Assembly (NCBI RefSeq): GCF_002564105.1
Contig: NZ_PDBX01000001.1
Location: 4,960,001-5,024,000 of the forward strand
From: Collimonas sp. PA-H2
GTDB lineage: Bacteria; Pseudomonadota; Gammaproteobacteria; Burkholderiales; Burkholderiaceae_D
Length of the DNA stretch: 64,000 nucleotides
Direction: 5' to 3'
This document shows, piece by piece, positions 1 to 7,412 of the stretch (the first letter of the stretch is position 1; each line of letters opens with the position of its first letter). Below the pieces are notes generated by a model that was given only the letters and a program-made list of their open reading frames with translations, was not told where the DNA came from and did not search any database. The position numbers and the translations under genes were made by a program.

Positions 1-630
1 TGCCAGTTCGACGCTTCCGGCATAATCGGGGCCGTCGCCGGTATGCAGGCCGGCTTTGTTGGCGATGAAGGTGATGGTGTGGCTGGCGGCGACGGCGATG
101 CCGCTGGCGCCGCCAAGCACGGCGCCGGTATCGGCATCCAGCCCGCTCGGCACATCGAGCGCCAGCAGCGGGCAGGGCATGGCGTTCACCGCCTGCACCA
201 GGCTGCGCCAGTCGCCGTCGAGCGGGCGGCTGAGGCCGATGCCGAAAAGGCCGTCGATGACCAGCGTCCATTGCGCGCTGTCGATGTCGGCAAACTGTTC
301 GGGCGGCATCAGGTGCACGCCTTGTTGCTGGGCGCGGGCTAACGCCTGGGAGGCGTCGGGCGGCAATTGCGAGGGCGGGGCTGTCAGCAAAAGCAGCACT
401 TCGGCGCCGGCTTCGGCCAGGCCGGCTGCCGCTTCCATGGCGTCGCCGCCATTGTTGCCGGGACCGGCCAGCACCAGGATCGCGGCGCTGTGAGGCGGGC
501 AGGGGAGCAGGCGCAGGGCGGCTTGGGCGGCGGCCTGGCCGGCGCGTTGCATCAGGGTATAGGAGGGCAGATTGCGCAAGGCTGCCTGCTCGATTTTCCG
601 GATCTCGGCGATGGAGTAGATGGCGCTCAT
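1..630 (-). CDS. nnr: NAD(P)H-hydrate epimerase domain, C-terminus beyond window (YjeF/Nnr family)
   Basis: This gene repairs damaged NAD(P)H hydrates: the YjeF N-terminal domain epimerises the R and S forms. Reading from the ATG at 630 on the minus strand gives 210 residues with no stop before the window edge. The motif GPGNNGGD (about residues 56-63) and the loop DVPSGLDADTG (about 159-169) are hallmarks of the family. Many bacterial homologues carry a C-terminal ADP-dependent dehydratase domain (bifunctional Nnr). That part would lie outside the window, so single-domain or bifunctional cannot be decided here. The downstream neighbour on the same strand of reading is unknown. The upstream gap to the dehydrogenase gene holds a palindromic repeat. 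Confidence 0.88.
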   Translation of the reverse strand, partial: MSAIYSIAEIRKIEQAALRNLPSYTLMQRAGQAAAQAALRLLPCPPHSAAILVLAGPGNNGGDAMEAAAGLAEAGAEVLLLLTAPPSQLPPDASQALARAQQQGVHLMPPEQFADIDSAQWTLVIDGLFGIGLSRPLDGDWRSLVQAVNAMPCPLLALDVPSGLDADTGAVLGGASGIAVAASHTITFIANKAGLHTGDGPDYAGSVELA

Positions 631-657
631 GTTGGGACCTTGTCCATTCAGTGGGGA

Positions 658-701
658 CAGAGTCATTTTACGACGATACGGCCGGCCGTAAAAAAACTCT
701 G
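658..701. repeat. Short imperfect palindrome with GGGGACAGAGTCA-type end
   Basis: CAGAGTCATTTTACG (658-672) faces CGTAAAAAAACTCTG (687-701). The 15-base arms differ at two positions, and the core contains the perfect palindrome TACGGCCGGCCGTA (677-690). The left side continues outward as GGGGACAGAG. From memory, this type of end is common in dispersed intergenic repeats of proteobacteria, some linked to REP-associated transposases. That link is inference. It lies between two minus-strand genes and has no U-tract in the right place to be a clean terminator. Confidence 0.5.
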
Positions 702-744
702 ATGCCGCCTGGCTGCGCCAGCCGCTCTTCCGTTGCGCCGTGTT

Positions 745-2022
745 TTAACGGTAACGCGCTACGGTCAGGCCGTCCAGATCTACTTCCGGCACCCGGCCGG
801 AGACCTGGTCGGCCAGGACCTTGGCGGCGCCCAGGGCCATGCTCCAGCCGGAACCGCCGTGGGCGATGTTGACGAACACATTGCTGGCGCCGGTCGGTCC
901 GATCAGCGGCACTTCGTCGGCCAGCATAGGCGTGTGGCCGCACCAGAAGCTGGCGCTGTTGAAGTTGGCGGCGTCGGGGAACCAGTCGTGCGCCACTTTC
1001 AGCAAGGTGCGCAGGGCTTTGTCGTCGAACGCCATGTCCTTGGCGCCGAATTCGGCGATGCCGGCCAGGCGCATGCGGGCGCCGATGCGCGCCATGGTGA
1101 TCTTGTAGCTGTCGTCCAGCACCGCCATCTGCGGCGCCACCTCATAGTTCTTGACGCTGGCGGTGGCGGTATAAGTCTTGATCGCGTGCAGCGGCAAGCG
1201 CAGTCCCAGCGGCCGCAGCAGTTGGGCGCTGGCGCTGCCGGCGGCGCACACCACGGCATCGGCGCTCAAGACTTCGCCGCCTATGTGCAGGCCGACCCGG
1301 GCGCCTTGCGGATCGATGGCGGTGACCGTGCTGTCGAAATGGAACTGCACTCCCAGGCCCTGCAGGATGGCTTTCAGCTGCTTGGTGAACAGGGTGCAGT
1401 TGCCGGAGCCGAGATCGGGAAAATGCAGGCCGCCGGCCAGATTGCCGGCGCTGGCCAGGGCCGGTTCCAGCGCCTGTACCGCGGCTTGGTCCAGCAGTTG
1501 GTGGGCAACCCCGCATTCGATCAGCAGCTCCCGCGTGGGCTGCAGCGCCGCCAGTTCGGCTTCGCTGCGAAACAGACGCAGCATACCCGGGCTTTGCTCG
1601 AAATCGAGCTGGAAATGCTGCTGTATCTGATCCAGCAAATCCTGGCTATAGGACGCCAGGCGCTGCATCTGGTGGGTATGGGAGCGAAAGCGCTGGATTT
1701 CGGATTCCGCCATCCAGCGCCGCATCCAGCGCCACAGCGAGGGGCTGAAACGGGCGTTGAGGACGTTGGCGGCTTCCTGGTTGAACATGCCGGCCAGGAT
1801 TTTCTTGCGCATGCCGGGTGCGGACCAAGGCAGGGCCGAACCGGCCGACAAGATGCCGGAATTACCCAGCGTCGATTGTTCGGCCACATTGCTGCGTTGT
1901 TCAACTACGGCGACCTGGTGCCCGGCTTCGGCGAGGAAGTAGGCGCTGCAGACTCCCATCACGCCGCCGCCGATCACCACGATTTGTTTCTGTGTCTGTT
2001 GCTGTATCACTATTGTTCTCAA
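745..2022 (-). CDS. dadA: D-amino-acid dehydrogenase (DadA-like FAD oxidoreductase)
   Basis: An FAD-dependent membrane-associated enzyme of the DAO family that oxidises D-amino acids, typically D-alanine, to 2-oxo acids and ammonia and passes electrons to the respiratory chain. The dinucleotide-binding motif VVIGGGVMG is near residues 15-23, and the usual DadA features follow (the segment TLGNSGILSAGSALPW, and a C-terminal HGGSGWSMALG near residue 390). Length 425 fits the family (about 410-430). No ATG lies near the N-terminus: the frame opens with TTG at 2022, and GTG at 2010 is an alternative with a weak upstream GAGA. No alr or lrp neighbour is seen, so the link to alanine catabolism is by family only. 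A glycine-oxidase-like role is less likely. Confidence 0.85.
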   Translation of the reverse strand: MRTIVIQQQTQKQIVVIGGGVMGVCSAYFLAEAGHQVAVVEQRSNVAEQSTLGNSGILSAGSALPWSAPGMRKKILAGMFNQEAANVLNARFSPSLWRWMRRWMAESEIQRFRSHTHQMQRLASYSQDLLDQIQQHFQLDFEQSPGMLRLFRSEAELAALQPTRELLIECGVAHQLLDQAAVQALEPALASAGNLAGGLHFPDLGSGNCTLFTKQLKAILQGLGVQFHFDSTVTAIDPQGARVGLHIGGEVLSADAVVCAAGSASAQLLRPLGLRLPLHAIKTYTATASVKNYEVAPQMAVLDDSYKITMARIGARMRLAGIAEFGAKDMAFDDKALRTLLKVAHDWFPDAANFNSASFWCGHTPMLADEVPLIGPTGASNVFVNIAHGGSGWSMALGAAKVLADQVSGRVPEVDLDGLTVARYR

Positions 2023-2218
2023 GGAGTTTTTCGCAGATATCCGGGCAGGTGCGGCAATTGCTCCTGGATGTTTTTCTGGTCTGCGTACTGGATGCAGCGA
2101 TCAGAATCATACCTTGAATTACTTGATAATAGGACAGCACTGTACGCAATTACATCTTTCCGCGGAAACCGGCGGCCGCAAGTCATTGAAACAGGCGCCG
2201 GATTGCAGATCCGCACTG

Positions 2219-3421
2219 CTACAGCTCAAAGACTCCGGCATCGTAGGCCTTGCTGTAGGTTTGCCAGTCCTGGCGCACTTGCGCTGCGCAACTCTGGGCG
2301 GCGTCCAGCAATTGTTTCTTCCACTTTTTGCTTTGGCCGAAGGCGATCAACTGGTCGGCATTCGCCGAACCCTGGCGGCCGGCGCTGCGCAATTGCGCCC
2401 AGGCGACGATGTCGCCCATCACCGTCATCACTTGCTGGATTTCGCTGGTGCTATGGCGCGGCTGCTTCAGCACCACCCGGTCTTCGCTCGGCTGCAGGCC
2501 GCGCAGCACATACGGTGTCTTGCCGAGCATGACCGGCTGCAGAAAGGCCATGGAGACCGCCTGGCAGCGCCGCTGCAGCGCCACCACGCGTTGTGCTTCG
2601 CTCTCCCATTTGGGCTGGGCCACCTTCAGGTAGGGCGCCAATGAAGAAGGCAGCGCCTGCTTCAGATCCAGCAGGTAGTTACCGTCGGGAGAGCCCTTGC
2701 CCTCGACCAGGATCACATAGCGGTCGACGCCCAGGCTGCCGGTGCCGGCGATGCGGCGCGCCACGTCCAGCACCTTGTAGAACGCCGGATTGGCTTGTTT
2801 GCTGGCGAATTTCTGCATGAACTTGGTGACTTTGGCGCGCTGCTTGTCGGACACCGGCAGCGCTTTCTTGCCGTCCACCCGCAGTACCCGCTGCTTGCCC
2901 TTGCGCACGCTACGGCTATCCAGATAAGTCGGGCGCAGGCGGCCGCGCAGGCTGTTCAGCAAGTCGCCCACCATGCCGGTGGCGGTGTCGCGTTCGATCC
3001 AGCGTGGCTTGCCCAGGCTCAGCGCATTGGCATAGGCGTCGATAAAGCTGCGGCATAGCAGGCGCGTATCGGCAGGCTTGGCGGACGAGCCGTCGGCCGC
3101 GATCAGTACGCTGGTCAGGAACCTGACCAGTTCCCAGCTCGCCGGCGCCAGTACGGCCTCGTCGAAATCGTTCATGTCAAAGTAGGCCAGGCGGTTGTCG
3201 CCCTTGTAGCTGCCGAAGTTTTCCAGATGCAGGTCGCCGCAGATCCACGCCAGCGGCGCGCTCCGCATCAAGCCGCTGTATGGCAGGCGCTCATAGAACA
3301 GATGGCAGGTGCCGCGCAGGAAGGTGAAGGGATCGTTGCGGATATTCTTGTATTTGAGCTGCAGGCGCTGCGGATCGCGGCCGGCGTTGTACTCTTGGAT
3401 GCGCTTTACTACATTCACCAT
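2219..3421 (-). CDS. DUF2252 family protein
   Basis: A 400-residue protein of the DUF2252 family, which has a kinase-like (aminoglycoside phosphotransferase-related) look but no established function. Visible family features are RGTCHLFYERLP near residue 36, the CGDLHLENFGSY segment near 62-73 and FDMNDFDEAV near 82-91. These resemble the catalytic loop (HxxN) and metal-binding D of APH/choline-kinase folds. The ATG at 3421 is preceded by AAGAGG at good spacing. The gene is alone, facing away from nothing obvious. TGTCA-type direct repeats lie 70-100 bases upstream. Substrate and role are unknown. Confidence 0.8.
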   Translation of the reverse strand: MVNVVKRIQEYNAGRDPQRLQLKYKNIRNDPFTFLRGTCHLFYERLPYSGLMRSAPLAWICGDLHLENFGSYKGDNRLAYFDMNDFDEAVLAPASWELVRFLTSVLIAADGSSAKPADTRLLCRSFIDAYANALSLGKPRWIERDTATGMVGDLLNSLRGRLRPTYLDSRSVRKGKQRVLRVDGKKALPVSDKQRAKVTKFMQKFASKQANPAFYKVLDVARRIAGTGSLGVDRYVILVEGKGSPDGNYLLDLKQALPSSLAPYLKVAQPKWESEAQRVVALQRRCQAVSMAFLQPVMLGKTPYVLRGLQPSEDRVVLKQPRHSTSEIQQVMTVMGDIVAWAQLRSAGRQGSANADQLIAFGQSKKWKKQLLDAAQSCAAQVRQDWQTYSKAYDAGVFEL

Positions 3422-3490
3422 GACAGGCCTCTTGAAAGGGAAGGATTGGCTGCGCTTGACTTATTCTGCAGCCAATCTTACTGCATCATC

Positions 3491-3517
3491 TTGACAAAAT
3501 CCTGACATATCTTGACA
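3491..3517 (-). promoter_or_regulatory. Three phased TGTCA direct repeats (possible PhoB-type box)
   Basis: Read on the minus strand, TGTCAA (3517-3512), TGTCAG (3507-3502) and TGTCAA (3496-3491) recur every 10-11 bases, about one helical turn. They lie 70-96 bases upstream of the DUF2252 start. PhoB boxes are TGTCA direct repeats at 11-base spacing, so the pattern is compatible with one. It could also be chance. No matching -10 or -35 was identified. Confidence 0.3.
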
Positions 3518-3563
3518 AGATCGCTGCCGGCGATGACGCAGCTTGCCCTGAGGCGGCGCTGAA

Positions 3564-4163
3564 TTACCAGACCCGGTAAACCTGGCCGCTCTGCGCGCCT
3601 TCGACGCTGCGGCTGTAAGCCAGCGCCACACGGCTGGCCGGCGCTGCCTCAAAGCCGTAGAAGAACGGACCATAGCTGGCCAGCGATTCCTGCAGCACGG
3701 TCGGGCTGACGATGTTGATACGGATGCCGCGCTCGAGTTCAATGGCGGCGGCGCGCACGAAACCATCCAGCGCGGCGTTGACCGTGGTGGCGTTGACCCC
3801 TTGCAGGATTGGTTCGTGGCTCAGGATGCCGCTGGTGAGAGTGATCGAGCCGCCGTCGTTGAGGTGGTGCTGGGCCACTAGCGCCAGGTTGATCTGCCCC
3901 ATCAGCTTGTCGCGCAGTCCGACCTGGAATTTTTCCGGAGTCAATTCCTGCAGCGGGCCGAAATGCAGTTTGCCGGCGGTCGAGACGATGGCGTCGACCT
4001 TGCCGATCTGCTCGAACAGGCGTTCGACGCTGTGAATGTCGGTAATGTCGACCTGATATCGGCCGCTGCTGTTGCCGACTTCGATGATGTCGTGGCGGGC
4101 CGCCAACTGCTGGACGACTGCCTTGCCGACTGTGCCTGTGGCACCGATAACCGCTATTTTCAT
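3564..4163 (-). CDS. Short-chain dehydrogenase/reductase lacking the usual YxxxK
   Basis: A 199-residue Rossmann-fold protein. The nucleotide-binding motif GATGTVG occupies residues 7-13 and a TSG serine segment sits at 110-112. Where classical SDRs have YxxxK about 13 residues after the serine, this protein reads through NATTVNAALDGF, so the canonical Tyr/Lys pair is absent. From memory, a known subgroup annotated only as 'short chain dehydrogenase' looks like this. The start ATG at 4163 is chosen because AAGGAG precedes it at ideal spacing; a longer frame to 4214 is not needed. It is divergent from a LysR regulator gene (4281), which probably controls it. Substrate unknown. Confidence 0.82.
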   Translation of the reverse strand: MKIAVIGATGTVGKAVVQQLAARHDIIEVGNSSGRYQVDITDIHSVERLFEQIGKVDAIVSTAGKLHFGPLQELTPEKFQVGLRDKLMGQINLALVAQHHLNDGGSITLTSGILSHEPILQGVNATTVNAALDGFVRAAAIELERGIRINIVSPTVLQESLASYGPFFYGFEAAPASRVALAYSRSVEGAQSGQVYRVW

Positions 4164-4280
4164 GTTGCACTCCTTGATAAGTGAGATCAGGAACTGATTA
4201 TGATTGCTTCTCATTGATGGATAAATATCATATTATTCATATCACTTAGAACTGGTGGTGTTTAATTGGGGCGGCAAATC
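4164..4280. promoter_or_regulatory. Divergent promoter region, SDR / LysR
   Basis: This AT-rich spacer of 117 bases separates the divergent SDR and LysR starts. It contains a GATA...TATC partial dyad around 4220-4245, in the position expected for a LysR operator. No clean consensus promoter could be assigned. Confidence 0.4.
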
Positions 4281-5192
4281 ATGGACAGACTGACCAGCAT
4301 GCAGATTTTCGTCCGCGTGGTGGAGAAGGGCGGGTTTTCCGCCGCCGCCGAGGAAGCAGGGATTTCGCCCACCATGGTCGGCAAGCATGTGCGCCAACTG
4401 GAGGAGCAGCTTGGAGTGCGGCTGCTCAACCGCACCACGCGGCGCCAGAGCCTGACCGAGATCGGCCAGCTGTATTTCGAGCGCTGCAAACAGGCGCTGC
4501 TGGAAATCGAGGCGGCCGACGCCTCGGTCAAGCAGATGCAGCTGCTGCCGCGTGGCGTGCTGCGGGTGACCGCGCCGGCGACATTCGGCGGCTTGATGCT
4601 GACCGCGGTGATACGAGAATATCTGGAGCGTTATCCCGACGTTGAACTGGACCTGTCCCTGAACGACCGCGTGGTCGACCTGGTCGAAGAGGGTTTCGAG
4701 GTCGGGCTGCGGATCGGCCCCCTGCCGGATTCGAGCCTGATCGCGCGGCCCTTGCAACCCTATAGGGCCATGGTTTGCGCTGCACCGGATTACCTGGCGC
4801 GGCACGGCGCGCCGCAAACACCGCAGCAGCTGCTTGCGCACAATTGCCTCAGCTTCGTCCATGGCAGCCGCTATAACCTGTGGCAGTTTTCCCTTGGCGG
4901 CGTGCAGCATGAGATCGAGGTGCACGGCAATTTCCGCGCGAATAACGGCATGGCCTTGCGCACCGCGGCCTTGCAAGGCATCGGCATCATCATGCAGCCA
5001 GAAGCCCTGCTGCGCGACGAGGTGGCGGCCGGCCGGCTGCAGCGTTTGCTGGCCGATTACGAACTGCAGCACCGGCCGATGCACCTGGTGGTGGCTTCGA
5101 ACCGCAAGATGACGCCCAAGCTGAAATCGTTCGTCGAATTCGTGCTGGCGCATTTCGGTCGTGATGTCGTGCCCTCTACTGCGACAGATTGA
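4281..5192 (+). CDS. LysR-family transcriptional regulator
   Basis: A 303-residue LysR regulator: an N-terminal winged helix-turn-helix (about residues 1-60, with GGFSAAAEEAGISPTMVGKH as the HTH core) followed by an effector-binding domain resembling the periplasmic-binding fold. It is divergent from the SDR gene, the usual arrangement for a LysR and its target, so it is likely the regulator of that gene. The ATG at 4281 gives the standard MDRLTSMQIF opening; a TTG five codons earlier is possible but less likely. Its 3' end overlaps the convergent LysR gene that follows by 17 bases. Effector unknown. Confidence 0.9.
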   Translation: MDRLTSMQIFVRVVEKGGFSAAAEEAGISPTMVGKHVRQLEEQLGVRLLNRTTRRQSLTEIGQLYFERCKQALLEIEAADASVKQMQLLPRGVLRVTAPATFGGLMLTAVIREYLERYPDVELDLSLNDRVVDLVEEGFEVGLRIGPLPDSSLIARPLQPYRAMVCAAPDYLARHGAPQTPQQLLAHNCLSFVHGSRYNLWQFSLGGVQHEIEVHGNFRANNGMALRTAALQGIGIIMQPEALLRDEVAAGRLQRLLADYELQHRPMHLVVASNRKMTPKLKSFVEFVLAHFGRDVVPSTATD

Positions 5193-6075
5193 GTGCGGCA
5201 AACTGCGCCCGCAAGAACGCCAGCAAGGCGCGCAGCGACGGCGACATGCTGCTGCGGTGCGGATACACCATGTTCAGCGGCGTGTCTTCGCCGCCGAACT
5301 GCTCCAGCAGGATTTCCAGGCGGCCCTCGGCCACATCCTGCCGCACATCAAGCCAGGATTTGTAGGCGATGCCGATGCCGGCAACGGCCCAGGCCCGCGC
5401 AATCGAAGCATCGTCGCTCATGCGGTCGCCGCGCACCTTGACGTCGATCGCCGTCTTCCCTGAATAAAAGCGCCAGTTGTTGAACAGGCCGTGCTGCAGG
5501 TAATACAGCAGGCAGTTGTGGCTGGCCAAGTCCTTGGGCACTTGTGGCCGGCCATGCTTTGCCAGATAGGATGGCGCCGCCACGACGACGCGGCGGCTGG
5601 CGGCCAGGACTTGCGACACCAGCGTCGAATCGTCCAGCGGACCATAGCGGAAGGCGACGTCGACCGGATCGCGGAACAGATCGATGACACGGTCGGAAAA
5701 CTGCAGCGACAGCGTGACTTGCGGATGGCGCGCCTGGAAAACGTCGAGCCAGGGCAGCAACACATTGCGGCCGACATCGGACGGCATCGACAGGCGCAAA
5801 TGGCCGCTCACCGGCCCCTCGGCGTTGAGCAGCGCCTGTCCCTCGTTCAGCAAGGCCAGCGCCTGGCGGCTATATTCCAGGAACATGCTGCCCTCGGGCG
5901 TCAGCCGCATGCTGCGGGTGGAGCGCACGAACAGGCGGGTGTTGAGCTGTTGTTCCAGCCGCTTCAGGCTGGCGCTGGCGGTGGCGGGCAGCAGATCGAG
6001 CTGGCGTGCCGCCTTGGACAGACTGCCCAGATCCGCCGTGTGGATGAAAAGCTGGAGGTCGGTGGTTGAGTACAT
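5176..6075 (-). CDS. LysR-family transcriptional regulator
   Basis: A second LysR regulator of 299 residues, reading MYSTTDLQLFIHTAD from the ATG at 6075. The HTH is GSLSKAARQLDLLPATASAS (about 17-36) and the effector domain includes LSMPSDVGRNVLLPW. It is convergent with and overlaps the preceding LysR gene by 17 bases. It is divergent from a zinc-type alcohol dehydrogenase-like gene at 6211, its likely target. A perfect 12-base palindrome lies just upstream of its start. An ATA codon and an upstream ATG extend the frame by two codons to 6081, but the shorter start is more typical. Confidence 0.9.
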   Translation of the reverse strand: MYSTTDLQLFIHTADLGSLSKAARQLDLLPATASASLKRLEQQLNTRLFVRSTRSMRLTPEGSMFLEYSRQALALLNEGQALLNAEGPVSGHLRLSMPSDVGRNVLLPWLDVFQARHPQVTLSLQFSDRVIDLFRDPVDVAFRYGPLDDSTLVSQVLAASRRVVVAAPSYLAKHGRPQVPKDLASHNCLLYYLQHGLFNNWRFYSGKTAIDVKVRGDRMSDDASIARAWAVAGIGIAYKSWLDVRQDVAEGRLEILLEQFGGEDTPLNMVYPHRSSMSPSLRALLAFLRAQFAALNLSQ

Positions 6076-6082
6076 TATCAAA

Positions 6083-6094
6083 TTTCAATTGAAA
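6083..6094. promoter_or_regulatory. Perfect palindrome TTTCAATTGAAA, candidate LysR operator
   Basis: TTTCAATTGAAA is its own reverse complement. It lies 8 bases upstream of the LysR start (6075) and about 120 bases upstream of the divergent oxidoreductase gene. The position fits an autoregulatory LysR site, but the sequence lacks the T-N11-A form in an unambiguous way. Confidence 0.4.
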
Positions 6095-6210
6095 GTGAAT
6101 CAAATACTGGCATGTTTATAAAATAATTCAACATTATCATAATGGCGTTCAAGTACCCCAATTCACGACCGGATTCAGATTGAAACGGTCCTCATTCCAG
6201 GAGTTTGAAC

Positions 6211-7227
6211 ATGAAAGCCATCGCTTTAAGCCGTTATCTGCCCATCGAAAATCCCGAATCGCTGGTCGACGTCCAGCTCGACCAGCTGGTTCCAAAAGGG
6301 CGCGACCTGCTGGTCGCCATCAAGGCCATCGCAGTCAACCCGGTCGACGTCAAGGTGCGCGCGCCGAAAGACACGGTAGAAAAATCGCCGCGCGTGCTGG
6401 GCTGGGACGCCGCCGGCGTGGTGCAGGCGGTGGGTCCGGAAGTCAGCCGTTTCAAGGCCGGCGACCGGGTGTTCTATGCCGGCGACATTACCCGCCCGGG
6501 CAGCAACAGCGAATTCCAGCTGGTGGATGAGCGCATCGTCGGCAACATGCCGCAGACGCTGTCGTTCGAGCAGGCGGCGGCTTTGCCGCTGACCGCGATC
6601 ACGGCCTGGGAAGCGCTGTTCGATCGCCTCAAGGTGCCGGCTCGTTCCAGCGCGCCGGCCAAGTCGCTGCTGATCATCGGCGGCGCCGGCGGCGTCGGCT
6701 CGATTGCGATCCAGCTGGCGGTCAAGATCGCAGGCCTGAATGTGATTGCGACCGCATCGCGTCCCGAGTCGGAGCAATGGGTGCGCGAACTGGGCGCGCA
6801 GCACGTGATCAACCATTTCGGCGACCTGCCGGCGCAGCTCAAGGAACAAGGCTTCGACAGCGTCGATTACGTGCTGATTCTGAACGATACCGACCGCCAT
6901 TTCCCGGCCGCCGCCGTGGCAGTGGCGCCGCAAGGCATGATCTGCACCATCGTTGAGAACGCCGCGCCGTTGGATGTCAGTCTGCTGAAAGCCAAGAGCG
7001 CTGGCTTTATCTGGGAATTCATGTTTACCCGCTCGATGTTCCAGACTGCGGACATGCAAGAGCAGGGCAATCTGCTGGACCAGGTAGCGCGCCTGATCGA
7101 CCAGAAAACGCTGGTCACCACGCTGAACCAGGTTTTGTCGCCGATTAACGCCGCCAACCTGCGCCAGGCCCATGCCACGCTGGAGACCGGGCGCGTGATC
7201 GGCAAGATCGTCTTGAAGGATTTTTAA
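6211..7227 (+). CDS. Zinc-type alcohol dehydrogenase-like / quinone oxidoreductase (MDR superfamily)
   Basis: A 338-residue medium-chain dehydrogenase/reductase of the subgroup usually named zinc-binding alcohol dehydrogenase family protein. It has a GroES-like N-terminal domain (residues about 25-130), and the NADPH-binding glycine motif IIGGAGGVGS lies at about 151-160. The metal-ligand cysteines of true zinc alcohol dehydrogenases are not evident, so a quinone oxidoreductase-type reduction of small carbonyls or quinones is more likely. The ATG at 6211 follows AGGAG at good spacing. It is divergent from the LysR gene 5176-6075, which probably regulates it. Substrate unknown. Confidence 0.85.
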   Translation: MKAIALSRYLPIENPESLVDVQLDQLVPKGRDLLVAIKAIAVNPVDVKVRAPKDTVEKSPRVLGWDAAGVVQAVGPEVSRFKAGDRVFYAGDITRPGSNSEFQLVDERIVGNMPQTLSFEQAAALPLTAITAWEALFDRLKVPARSSAPAKSLLIIGGAGGVGSIAIQLAVKIAGLNVIATASRPESEQWVRELGAQHVINHFGDLPAQLKEQGFDSVDYVLILNDTDRHFPAAAVAVAPQGMICTIVENAAPLDVSLLKAKSAGFIWEFMFTRSMFQTADMQEQGNLLDQVARLIDQKTLVTTLNQVLSPINAANLRQAHATLETGRVIGKIVLKDF

Positions 7228-7412
7228 ACAATAAATTGCCTTAAATGCAATTGTGGGCCGGGGGCTTTCCAGCTTTTCCGGCCCGCGAGGCTATCGTGCG
7301 GGTAGAAAGGGTGATTTTGTCATCACTTGCAGAGGCCAGGGGCAGGGCATCACTGTATAATGACGGCTTCTGATTTAACCCGCAGCCACGCTGCATCAAC
7401 TCCCCCCTCGCC
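7228..7412 (+). promoter_or_regulatory. purL upstream region with consensus -10
   Basis: A perfect TATAAT stands at 7356-7361, about 50 bases before the purL ATG. No good -35 occurs at 16-18 bases, so the promoter is either activator-dependent or weakly recognised. A 7-base inverted repeat (GGGCCGG 7255-7261 with CCGGCCC 7278-7284) follows the preceding gene but lacks a U-tract. Confidence 0.4.

Noticed and set aside
733..2532. 599-codon open frame opposite the D-amino-acid dehydrogenase
   Set aside because: Antisense to the dehydrogenase gene and runs into the DUF2252 gene; shadow.
7255..7284. GGGCCGG/CCGGCCC hairpin after the MDR gene as terminator
   Set aside because: No U-tract on either strand and a long loop.
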